Assembly (NCBI GenBank): GCA_022842285.1
Contig: JALHPV010000027.1
Location: 1-39,933 of the forward strand
From: Kofleriaceae bacterium
Lineage (GTDB): Bacteria; Myxococcota_A; Polyangia; Haliangiales; Haliangiaceae
DNA: 39,933 nt
Reading direction: 5' to 3'
The stretch's first letter is position 1. Every line of letters starts with the position of its first letter. Below the pieces are notes generated by a model. The model saw only the letters and a program-made list of their open reading frames with translations, ran no database searches and was not told where the DNA came from. Positions 33,205 through 39,933 of the stretch are shown piece by piece. The position numbers and the translations under genes were made by a program.

Positions 33205-33924
33205 TTAGTTCAATCCGTCGACGCGCTCGCGGAGCTGCGCCAGGTCCCGTGCGATGCGGGGATTCTGGGGCTCCAGCACCGCCAGGCGCTCGAGCACGTC
33301 GAGCGAGCGGGGGAGGTCGCCGTTGCGGCCGTAGATCCCGGCGAGGTTCACGAGCATGCGGGCCACGATCTGCCGCTTGCTCGCCGCCGCGATCACGCTC
33401 GGCTCGAGCACTGCGTCGGGGGTGGTGGTCTTGCGCAGCAGCGCCTCCAGATCCCCCGGGGCCAGGGCCCGCCCGCCGGCGAACGGATCGAGGAACAGCC
33501 ACGCGTCCTCGATCGCGACGCGCACGAGGAAGTGCCCGGGGAAGTTCACGCCCTGGGCCAGGATGCCGACCCGCCGAGCGACTTCGAGGTACAGCACCGA
33601 GAGCGTGATCGGGATGCCCGTGCGCCGGTCGAGCACCTCGGCCAGGAAGCTGTTCCGCGGATCGTAGTAGTCGTCGGTGTTGCCGGAGAACCCGAGCCGC
33701 TCGAACAGGCAGTCGCTGATCGCGCGGGCGCGGCCGATCCCGTTCGTGGCTGTTTGCACCTCCGGCGCCGCAAAGCGCGCGATGGCATCGAGCTGGCCCC
33801 GGTACGTGTCGAGGTCCCGCTCGGGGTAATCCCACGCGCCGATCAGCAGCGCAGCGTGGTCGAGGGAGAAGTCGTCCCGACCCACCACATCCGAGAATCG
33901 GACCAGACCCGGACTCGGATCCAT
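33205..33924 (-). CDS. SirB1-like transglutaminase-fold protein with TPR end
   Basis: 239 residues from ATG 33924; an upstream ATG at 33984 is ignored because it overlaps the divergent kinase. SFLAEVLDRRTGIPITLSVL, then YLEVARRVGILAQGVNFPGH, then FLVRVAIEDAWLFLDPFAGG are the SirB1/transglutaminase-core hallmarks. However, the family's catalytic-like residues are not all present (no obvious active Cys). Two TPR-like helices end the protein (MLVNLAGIYGRNGDLPRSLD, LERLAVLEPQNPRIARDLAQ). SirB1 homologues are often found with translation-factor or regulatory genes; precise role unknown. It lies 14 bases before the Fe-S gene in the same direction. TACGCT sits 9 bases before the start. Confidence 0.9.
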   Translation of the reverse strand: MDPSPGLVRFSDVVGRDDFSLDHAALLIGAWDYPERDLDTYRGQLDAIARFAAPEVQTATNGIGRARAISDCLFERLGFSGNTDDYYDPRNSFLAEVLDRRTGIPITLSVLYLEVARRVGILAQGVNFPGHFLVRVAIEDAWLFLDPFAGGRALAPGDLEALLRKTTTPDAVLEPSVIAAASKRQIVARMLVNLAGIYGRNGDLPRSLDVLERLAVLEPQNPRIARDLAQLRERVDGLN

Positions 33925-33933
33925 TTCACCGTC

Positions 33934-33939
33934 AGCGTA
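33934..33939 (-). promoter_or_regulatory. Candidate -10 (TACGCT) of the SirB1-like gene
   Basis: Minus-strand TACGCT ends 9 bases before ATG 33924. The gap GACGGTGAA has only a weak ribosome-site resemblance. Confidence 0.35.
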
Positions 33940-33982
33940 GCACCGGCGGTGTGCCGGAAACATGCGATGATCAAGCCTTCTC

Positions 33983-35104
33983 ATGGCGGAGGAGCCTCGC
34001 GCAGGGCTAGTCGTCGGAGGCCGCTACGAGCTGATCGAAGTGGCCGGTCGCGGCGGCATGGCCGATGTCTGGCGAGGTCGTGTGAAGGGCGACGCCGGCT
34101 TCGCGCGGGATGTCGCCGTGAAGCAGATGCACCAGAACCTCGCATCGCAGCCGAACTACGTCGCGATGTTCGTCGAGGAGGCCCGCGTCGGCTCCGCCCT
34201 GCAATCTCCGAACGTCTCGGAGGTCCACGACTTCGTCCACGACCATGGCAACTACTACATGGTCCTCGAGTGGATCGACGGCATCGATCTGGGGTCCTGG
34301 GTGAAGTGGCATGTCCAGCGAAACGAGCCCACGCGCTGGGAGCTCATCGCCGCCATCGGCGTCGGCGTGCTCCGTGGTCTCGCCGCCGCGCACGAGCGCC
34401 TCGGTCCCGACGGCCGGCCCCTGCCGATCGTCCACCGCGACGTCTCGCCGCACAACGTCCTCCTGACCACGCGCGGCATGGTCAAGCTCATCGACTTCGG
34501 CCTCGCCCTCGCCAGCGACCGCACGAAGGAGACGACCGAGCCCGGCATCGTCAAAGGCAAGATGTCGTACCTCGCGCCGGAGATCGTCGCCGGCGGTCGC
34601 CCCGTTCCCGCGTCGGATCAGTTCGCCTGTGGCTCCGTCCTCTGGGAGGCCCTCGTCGGTCGCAAGCTCTTCGACGGCGCCACTGACTACGAGACGTATA
34701 CGCGCCTGCGCGACTGCATGGTCCAGCCCCTCCGCCCCCTCCGTCCCGACATCCCGCAACCCTTCGCGCAGATCATCCACCGTGCGCTCTCGCCGGCCGT
34801 CGACACGCGCTTCCCGTCGACGCGCGAGATGGCCCGGCAGATCACGACCGCGCTCAAGAAGGTCCAGCTCCGCAAGGACCTGCACACCGTCCTCGCCCGC
34901 AGCGTCGTCGATGCCCGCACGTCGCTCGGCATCACGCACCGCGCCGACGAGCACTCGGACGCGACCCCGATGGCCGAGATCATGGCCGAGTCCACGCCGC
35001 GCATCGAGGTGCCGGTCCAGACCAAGAGCACGGCGGCGAGCATCGTCGAGCGGGCCAAGGGCCTCGCGCACTACCTGCCGTTCTTCGGCCGCAAGCGCGG
35101 CTAG
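33983..35104 (+). CDS. Cytoplasmic Hanks-type Ser/Thr protein kinase
   Basis: 373 residues. Kinase core at about 13-285: glycine loop VAGRGGMADVWRG, Lys in VAVKQMHQN, catalytic loop HRDVSPHN (an RD-type kinase; the SPHN form is typical of myxobacterial kinases), Mg-binding DFG in LIDFGLALAS, the P+1 region KMSYLAPE, and DQFACGSVLWEALVG. A basic 90-residue tail without a transmembrane span or PASTA repeats follows, ending ERAKGLAHYLPFFGRKRG. It is soluble, perhaps membrane-adjacent by its basic end. An FHA-bearing sigma54 activator at 27510 is a possible substrate (inference). Divergent from SirB1-like with 58 bases between starts. Confidence 0.96.
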   Translation: MAEEPRAGLVVGGRYELIEVAGRGGMADVWRGRVKGDAGFARDVAVKQMHQNLASQPNYVAMFVEEARVGSALQSPNVSEVHDFVHDHGNYYMVLEWIDGIDLGSWVKWHVQRNEPTRWELIAAIGVGVLRGLAAAHERLGPDGRPLPIVHRDVSPHNVLLTTRGMVKLIDFGLALASDRTKETTEPGIVKGKMSYLAPEIVAGGRPVPASDQFACGSVLWEALVGRKLFDGATDYETYTRLRDCMVQPLRPLRPDIPQPFAQIIHRALSPAVDTRFPSTREMARQITTALKKVQLRKDLHTVLARSVVDARTSLGITHRADEHSDATPMAEIMAESTPRIEVPVQTKSTAASIVERAKGLAHYLPFFGRKRG

Positions 35105-35146
35105 ATCATCGCCCCTGCGTCCTCGCCGCATGGCACCGTGTCACCC

Positions 35147-37921
35147 ATGACGGTCGACACCTGGCGCGCACAGGGACGGACGCTCGGCGTCCTCGGCTAC
35201 ACGCTCTTCGTGGCCGACTCCGGCCCCAGCGACCGACCCGTGCTGGTGCTGCTGCACGGCTTTCCCACGTCGAGCTACGACTGGGCGCGCGTCTGGCCGG
35301 CCTTGAGCAAGCGCTTTCGCTGCATCGCCCCGGACCTCCTCGGGTTCGGCTTCTCGGACAAGCCCACGCCGCATCGCTACTCGATCGGCGAGCAGGCGGA
35401 TCTCGTCGAGGGCGTCCTCGCGGCTCTCGGCGTCGAGCAGTACCACGTGCTCGCGCACGACTACGGCGACACGGTGGCCCAGGAGCTGCTGGCCCGCGAC
35501 AACGCGCGGACAGAACCACGGTGGCGCTCGGTGTGCTTTCTGAACGGAGGGCTGTTCCCGGAGACGCATCGCGCGCGCATCATCCAGAAGCTGCTCGCCA
35601 CGCCCGCCGGGCCGGCGCTCACGCGTGTGCTCGCTCGCCGCGGCTTCGATCGGGCCTTCGCGAGCGTGTTCGGTCCGGACACGAAGCCGAGCGGCGCCGA
35701 GCTCGACCAGTTCTGGCAGCTCATCCAGCACGGGGACGGCGGCCACGTGTTCGCCTCGCTCATCGGCTACATGGCGGAGCGCCGCACGCATCGCGAGCGC
35801 TGGGTGGGCGCGCTGATCGATGCCCGGTGCCCGGTGCAGCTCATCAACGGCTCGGTCGATCCCGTGAGCGGGGCCCACATGGTGGCGCGCTATCGCGAGG
35901 TCGTCGGTCGGGGTGACATCGTCGAGCTCGCGACCATCGGGCACTATCCGCAGGTCGAGGCGCCGGCGCGGGTCGTCGCGGCGTACCTCGGCTGGCTCGA
36001 TGGCCACGCCGCGCTGCGGTGGGATGTGCTCCTCGTCGGGGCGCTCGTGTTCGATGGCTCGGGAGCCGAGCCACGCCCGGAGGACGTCGCTCTGCGCGCC
36101 GGCCGGATCGCGGCCCGAGGACAGGCGCTCGATCGGTCGCGCGCCGATCGCGTCGTCGAGCTGGGTGGCCGCTGGCTGATGCCGGGGCTACTCGACATCC
36201 ACACTCACTTCGACCTCGAAGTCGAGCTCGCGCCCGACTTGCCCGAAGCGATCCGCCACGGCAGCACGACCGTCGTGGTCGGCAACTGTTCGCTCGGGCT
36301 CGCGTTCGGAAACCTGCGCCGGGATGGCCACGACCCCATCGTCGATTGCTTCGCGCGGGTCGAGAACGTCCCCAAGCCCGTCCTCCGGGCGGTGGCTGAC
36401 CGCGCGACGTGGTCGCATAGCCACGAGTACCTGGCCCACCTCGACCGCCTTCCTCTCGGGCCGAACCTCGCCGCCCTCGTGCCTCACTCGATGCTCCGGA
36501 TCGCGACGATGGGGCTCGCGGCCAGCATCGAGCGGGCGCCGACGGCCGACGAGCTCGCGCGGATGGAGGCGCTGGTCCAGACCGCGATGGAAGAGGGCTA
36601 CATCGGCTTCTCCACCGACGCGCTGCCGTTTCACTACCTCGCGAACGATCCGAACCGGCGCTCCAAGATCCCGGGCCAGTACGCGTCGTTCGACGAGATC
36701 CGGCGCCTCGTCGAGCCCGTCCGCCACCACGGGCGCGTCTGGCAGGCGACGCCCCCGAAGGACCGGCCGCTCGAGGTCACGCGGCTGTTTTCGCTCACCT
36801 CGGCGCGCCTGTATGGCCGCGCCCTCAAGACCACGGCGGTCGCCGCGCTCGACGTGGCGAGCAACAAGTCGTTGCTCGTGCTCGGGCGGATGCTCACGGC
36901 CGTCCTCAATGGCCCCCTCGAGGGACACTTCCGGTTGCAGGCCCTGGCCGCGCCCTTCAAGACGTGGAGCGAAGGGGCCATCACGCCCCTCGCCGAGGAG
37001 ATCGAGCCGCTCCGGGTGCTGAACGAACCCGAGGTCGAGGATCGCGCCGCGCGCGAGGCGATCATGGAGGACCCTGCGTGGCAGGCCCGGTTCCTGGCCA
37101 TGTGGCGGCACGGCAAGCGCGGATGGGGCGTCGCGCGCGCGAAGCGGGTGTTCAAGCGCGAGGACTACGCGATCGATCGCGACCTGCGCTCGATGGTCGT
37201 CGACCGCTGCCCGGTGCCCGCGTGGCAGGGCGAGACCCTGCACCAGGTCTACGAGCGCCTGCTCCGCCATCAGGCCGGCGCGGCGGTGGCGCGGTCCGCC
37301 GACGAGCGCGACGCCTTCGACGGCTTTCCCCGTCCGATCGACGACGACGCGCGCTTCATGATGCATCTCTTGCGGCGCTTCGATCGCGACCTCGTATGGT
37401 GGACCATCTCCGCCAACCGCGACGAGGCGGGCGTGGCGGCGCGGCTCGTGGACCCGCTGCTGCTGCCCGGGTTCTCCGACTCGGGCGCCCACCTCCTGAA
37501 CATGGCGTTCTTCGATGCGAACCTGCGCGCGCTCCGCATCGCGGCGCGGCAGCCAACCCCGCTCGCGTCCGTCGCGCACATGGTCGGGCGCCTGACCCGC
37601 GAGCCGGCCGCGTTCTTCGGTCTCGATGCCGGGGGCATGGAGGTGGGCGACGTCGCGGACCTCGTGGCACTCGATCCCGTCGCCCTCGTGGCGTGGGATC
37701 CAGACACCACGGTGACGCGGGTCTACCGCGAGCTCCTCGATACCGAGCAGCTCGTCAATCGTCCTCCGGCGGTCGTCACGCGCGTGTGGATCGCGGGCGA
37801 GGAAGTCTGGGACGGCGAGCACTTCCATGCGGCGGCAGGTCAGCGACCGTTCGGCCGCGTCTTGCGCGCGCAGAACCACTGGCCCGCTCCCGGCGCGTCC
37901 GGATCCGTCGCCCAGGACTAG
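35147..37921 (+). CDS. Fusion: MEST-like alpha/beta hydrolase + D-aminoacylase-type amidohydrolase
   Basis: 924 residues in one uninterrupted frame (GTG at 35138 is an alternative start). Residues 1-287 are an alpha/beta hydrolase: oxyanion HGFP (37-40), nucleophile elbow AHDYGDTVAQ with Asp105 in place of Ser, acid near Asp238 (GSVDPVSG) and His266 (GHYPQ). LNGGLFPETHR and RWVGALID recall the animal MEST/PEG1 subfamily. Residues about 290-905 are an amidohydrolase of the N-acyl-D-amino-acid deacylase type: GLLDIHTHFDLEVE (metal His352, His354), VVVGNCSLG with Cys381, YIGFSTDALPFHY, and GFSDSGAHLLNM near the end. Catalytic motifs of both halves look intact. The first might open an ester, epoxide or halide and the second an amide or urea-like bond of one substrate (inference). 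Monocistronic. Confidence 0.9.
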   Translation: MTVDTWRAQGRTLGVLGYTLFVADSGPSDRPVLVLLHGFPTSSYDWARVWPALSKRFRCIAPDLLGFGFSDKPTPHRYSIGEQADLVEGVLAALGVEQYHVLAHDYGDTVAQELLARDNARTEPRWRSVCFLNGGLFPETHRARIIQKLLATPAGPALTRVLARRGFDRAFASVFGPDTKPSGAELDQFWQLIQHGDGGHVFASLIGYMAERRTHRERWVGALIDARCPVQLINGSVDPVSGAHMVARYREVVGRGDIVELATIGHYPQVEAPARVVAAYLGWLDGHAALRWDVLLVGALVFDGSGAEPRPEDVALRAGRIAARGQALDRSRADRVVELGGRWLMPGLLDIHTHFDLEVELAPDLPEAIRHGSTTVVVGNCSLGLAFGNLRRDGHDPIVDCFARVENVPKPVLRAVADRATWSHSHEYLAHLDRLPLGPNLAALVPHSMLRIATMGLAASIERAPTADELARMEALVQTAMEEGYIGFSTDALPFHYLANDPNRRSKIPGQYASFDEIRRLVEPVRHHGRVWQATPPKDRPLEVTRLFSLTSARLYGRALKTTAVAALDVASNKSLLVLGRMLTAVLNGPLEGHFRLQALAAPFKTWSEGAITPLAEEIEPLRVLNEPEVEDRAAREAIMEDPAWQARFLAMWRHGKRGWGVARAKRVFKREDYAIDRDLRSMVVDRCPVPAWQGETLHQVYERLLRHQAGAAVARSADERDAFDGFPRPIDDDARFMMHLLRRFDRDLVWWTISANRDEAGVAARLVDPLLLPGFSDSGAHLLNMAFFDANLRALRIAARQPTPLASVAHMVGRLTREPAAFFGLDAGGMEVGDVADLVALDPVALVAWDPDTTVTRVYRELLDTEQLVNRPPAVVTRVWIAGEEVWDGEHFHAAAGQRPFGRVLRAQNHWPAPGASGSVAQD

Positions 37922-37966
37922 AACCGTTCGTGCTCGCGACGAACCGCCGTACACTGACATCGGGTG

Positions 37967-38098
37967 ATGCGCTGGAGCAGTGCCGGGTACATCACCGTCA
38001 TGCGCGCCGAGCGCGGTGAGGTCGTTCGTGCGGAACCGTTCGATGCGATCGAGATCGCAGTAGGAACCCTGTTCGGCGACGATCCGCCGGATCTCTGA
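37967..38098 (+). pseudogene. C-terminal remnant of a Uma2-family (PD-(D/E)XK nuclease-like) protein
   Basis: A 43-residue frame too short for most callers: MRWSSAGYITVMRAERGEVV and then RAEPFDAIEIAVGTLFGDDP, ending in TGA. The RAEPFDAIE-x-x-VGxLFGD ending is the characteristic C-terminus of Uma2-family proteins (DUF820, restriction-endonuclease-like). The upstream frame is closed by TGA at 37955 and no N-terminal core is present, so the rest of the gene has been lost. No terminal repeats or insertion sequence are seen. Family call from memory; moderately sure. Confidence 0.55.
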
Positions 38099-38154
38099 TT
38101 CGTCGTTGCTCTTGTTCTTTGGAAGCGGGGTCGATGCGTCCGCGCGCGCGCTGC

Positions 38155-38868
38155 TTAGAAGTCTTCGGGTAGGAGACCGTCGTCGCCGCCTTCACCGTCG
38201 GGCTGCTTCGGCGCCGGGCGAATGATGATGTCGTCGACGTACCACTCGTCGCCCTCCTTGAGGAGCACGATGCGGTAGCGGATGCCGCCCTCGTCCCAGC
38301 GGAGCTCGGCGCGCTCGGAGCTCGACTGATCGAGGGTGTCGTTGATGCGCTTGCCGATGCCGGTGACGAAGCCTTCGATCTGCTTCGTGAGGCCTTCGCG
38401 GCGGCGCTTGGTGAGCACGCCCAGGACGCCGCCGAGGTCGCGCGCGGCGATGGCATCGGAGAAGAGCACGATGGCGTCGCGGGGCTTCTTGGCGCGCGAG
38501 CGACCGACGAGCTCGGACTCGAGGCGCCAGGACTTTCCGTCGCGCTCGAGGTGGACGAGCTTGCCGTCGTTGTAGGTGACCATGGCGCGCTCACCGACGT
38601 CGGGGTTCCCCTTGAGGGAGTCCTCGAGGAGCTGCGCCTGCCACTTGCGCTCCTTGGCGGTCTCTTTCCACTGGATGGCGAACTCGTCGAAGGAGAGCTT
38701 GCCGCGGGCGGAACCAGCGAGCATGTCGTAGGCGTCGCGGGGGTTGTCGCTCTTCAGGGCGTTCAGGTACTCGCGGACGCCGTCCGCGGCCGGTGACGAG
38801 GGGCCACCCGCGCCGCCGCAGCCCACTCCCAACATGGCCGCCAGAGCGAGCCGAGAAATCAGTCCCAC
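38155..38868 (-). CDS. NTF2-like lipoprotein with internal duplication
   Basis: 237 residues from GTG 38868, which restores a signal (VGLISRLALAAMLGVGCGG); the open frame runs to 39003 but that part crosses a terminator-like hairpin. Two similar halves: VREYLNALKSDNPRDAYDML ... KLVHLERDGKSWRLE, and IVLFSDAIAARDLGGVLGVL ... IVLLKEGDEWYVDDIIIRP. Each has the helix-helix-strand order of NTF2/SnoaL-like domains. It ends in an acidic Gly-rich tail. The family is used for ligand binding or complex assembly; no active site is inferred. Because its start lies 20 bases past a hairpin with T-tract, transcription control here is unclear. Confidence 0.7.
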   Translation of the reverse strand: MGLISRLALAAMLGVGCGGAGGPSSPAADGVREYLNALKSDNPRDAYDMLAGSARGKLSFDEFAIQWKETAKERKWQAQLLEDSLKGNPDVGERAMVTYNDGKLVHLERDGKSWRLESELVGRSRAKKPRDAIVLFSDAIAARDLGGVLGVLTKRRREGLTKQIEGFVTGIGKRINDTLDQSSSERAELRWDEGGIRYRIVLLKEGDEWYVDDIIIRPAPKQPDGEGGDDGLLPEDF

Positions 38869-38888
38869 GCCCGGACAGTAGCTCGCCG

Positions 38889-38927
38889 AAAAAGCAAAGG
38901 CCACCGAAGCAACATGCCTCGGTGGCC
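38889..38927 (-). terminator. Strong intrinsic terminator on the minus strand
   Basis: Arms GGCCACCGA (38899-38907) and TCGGTGGCC (38919-38927) pair perfectly, and an inner GCA/TGC extends the stem. On the minus strand the stem is followed by TTTGCTTTTT (38898-38889). It lies about 160 bases downstream of the nadB stop, and only about 20 bases upstream of the lipoprotein start, so it might also act as an attenuator for that gene. Confidence 0.75.
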
Positions 38928-39028
38928 CCCCCTCGCTGCGTGGCCGTCCGTCAAGATCCCGCAGCGCGGAGTATGGGGAACGGTATTGCGAGGGTGATGC
39001 CACGCCCGGGATGCGGACTTGGACCTCG

Positions 39029-39056
39029 AAAATGGCCGGTCTGTGAACGACCGGTC
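39029..39056 (-). terminator. Weaker hairpin with T-run just after nadB
   Basis: CCGGTC (39036-39041), a 7-base loop and GACCGG (39049-39054) form a stem that can extend by a G-T and a G-C pair. On the minus strand ATTTTC follows. It lies 30 bases beyond the nadB stop; together with the stronger hairpin further on, it would form a tandem terminator. Confidence 0.5.
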
Positions 39057-39085
39057 ACTGGCTGTGGCGTGAAATCCGGCCCAGG

Positions 39086-39933
39086 TCAGCCGCGAGGGCC
39101 GTTGGTCAGCTGGATCTCGGAGTGGAGCGCCTCGGGGAGCTTGTCCGGATAGTCGAGCGTGAAGTGGAGGCCGCGCGACTCCTTGCGGCGGCGGGCGCTC
39201 TCGATGATGAGGTGGGCCACCAGCGCCAGGTTGCGGAGCTCGACGAGGTCGGAGGTGATCTTGAAGTCGAGGTAGTACTGCCGGATCTCGTCGCGCAGGA
39301 TCTCGATGCGGCGGTGCGCCCGTTCGATGCGCTTGTCGCTGCGGACGATGCCGACGTACGACCACATGAAGCGCCGGACCTCCTCCCAGTTCAGCGCGAC
39401 CACGATGGCGTCGTTCGAGTCGGTGGCCGTGCCGTACGACCAGGGCGCGACCTGCGACGGACGGTGGCGGGGGACGTCGCGGACGGCCTCGGCCGCGCGC
39501 CGCGAGAAGACCATGCCCTCGAGGAGCGAGTTGGAGGCGAGGCGGTTGGCGCCGTGCAGGCCGGTGAAGGCGCACTCGCCGATCGCGTAGAGGCCGGCGA
39601 TCGTCGTGGCGCCCGTGACGTCCGTCTTCACGCCGCCGCACATGTAGTGGGCTGCGGGCACGACCGGAATTGGCTGCTTCGTGATGTCGATGCCGAGGGC
39701 GAGGCAGTGCTCGGCGATGTTCGGGAAGCGGTTCCGCACGAACGCGGGATCGAGGTGCGTCATGTCGAGGAAGACGCAGTCGGCGCCGCTCTTCTTGATC
39801 TCGTTGTCGATCGCTCGCGCCACGATGTCGCGCGACGCGAGCGACTTCATGGGGTGGTAGTTCTCCATGAACGTCTCGCCCGTCGCGAGGCGCAGCACGC
39901 CGCCCTCGCCGCGCATGGCCTCGGAGAGGAGGA
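39086..39933 (-). CDS. nadB: L-aspartate oxidase (5' part missing at window edge)
   Basis: About 282 residues of the C-terminal half; the coding frame enters from the right edge with LLSEAMRGEGGVLRLATGET. Diagnostic pieces: DCVFLDMTHLDPAFVRNRFP, PVVPAAHYMCGGVKTDVTGA (substrate-binding His), TTIAGLYAIGECAFTGLHGA and ANRLASNSLLEGMVFSRRAA of the FAD-binding fold. The C-terminal helical domain follows (RRIEILRDEIRQYYLDFKIT, LVELRNLALVAHLIIESARR), ending YPDKLPEALHSEIQL. NadB oxidises L-aspartate to iminoaspartate, which NadA turns into quinolinate for NAD synthesis. The FAD N-terminus lies outside the window. Confidence 0.95.
   Translation of the reverse strand, partial: LLSEAMRGEGGVLRLATGETFMENYHPMKSLASRDIVARAIDNEIKKSGADCVFLDMTHLDPAFVRNRFPNIAEHCLALGIDITKQPIPVVPAAHYMCGGVKTDVTGATTIAGLYAIGECAFTGLHGANRLASNSLLEGMVFSRRAAEAVRDVPRHRPSQVAPWSYGTATDSNDAIVVALNWEEVRRFMWSYVGIVRSDKRIERAHRRIEILRDEIRQYYLDFKITSDLVELRNLALVAHLIIESARRRKESRGLHFTLDYPDKLPEALHSEIQLTNGPRG

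Noticed and set aside
33940-33982. CACCG-G-CGGTG near-palindrome before the kinase gene
   Set aside because: Only 5-bp arms in very GC-rich DNA; expected by chance.

Overview
The window is GC-rich, densely packed bacterial DNA with no mobile element, rRNA, tRNA or CRISPR array that I could find. The gene mix points to a member of the Myxococcota (inference; perhaps a Haliangiales/Kofleriaceae-type lineage). It has many small lipoproteins, a Hanks kinase with an HRDVSPHN catalytic loop, an FHA-GAF-sigma54 activator, PATAN/DUF4388 and PilZ regulators, a pilT, thrombospondin type 3 repeats and glycine/alanine-rich outer-membrane proteins. GTG starts are common.

Layout, left to right. 1-1671 (minus): a lipid kinase translationally coupled to the 5' end of a recC-like gene that runs off the window. 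1761-5144 (minus): an operon of a zinc-ribbon membrane protein, a double-receiver protein and a discoidin-like lipoprotein. 5221-7987 (plus): pilT, overlapping a TolB-like/beta-barrel protein with a long acidic-lysine linker. 7981-10296: a GH75 chitosanase-like lipoprotein, a divergent pair of envelope proteins sharing one symmetric -10, and a GNAT acetyltransferase. 10398-13064: alaS. 13077-16368 (minus): lipoproteins flanking an ECF42-type sigma factor with its DGPF/YCII partner and a good candidate autoregulated promoter. 16569-19140: a lipoprotein, then a DUF6335-like plus tandem PRC-barrel operon behind a perfect 12-bp dyad, a possible small membrane protein and a VIT1-like transporter. 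19436-24425: a PilZ-like protein with 30-bp repeats, glutamate-cysteine ligase (minus), pyrE and a coupled lipoprotein. 24430-30385: a pseudo-receiver/PATAN protein divergent from an FHA-GAF-AAA+ sigma54 activator, sharing a TATA core, followed by a TSP3-repeat lipoprotein. 30479-33924: a GST, a MOSC protein, a zinc-ribbon membrane protein, an Fe-S oxidoreductase and a SirB1-like protein. 33983-35104: a Ser/Thr kinase. 35147-37921: a natural fusion of a MEST-like alpha/beta hydrolase with a D-aminoacylase-type amidohydrolase. 37967-38098: a Uma2-family remnant. 38155-39933 (minus): an NTF2-like lipoprotein and the 3' part of nadB.

The metabolic genes (alaS, pyrE, glutamate-cysteine ligase, nadB, recC) are ordinary housekeeping. 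The distinctive content is signalling and envelope proteins. The most interesting signals are the hydrolase-amidohydrolase fusion; a recurring TAG-N-GT-like hexamer placed 6-12 nt before start codons that lack a Shine-Dalgarno, suggesting leaderless transcripts; two symmetric bidirectional -10 elements; the dyad before the DUF6335/PRC operon; and the divergent PATAN/sigma54-activator pair whose activator has GAFTSA in place of GAFTGA.
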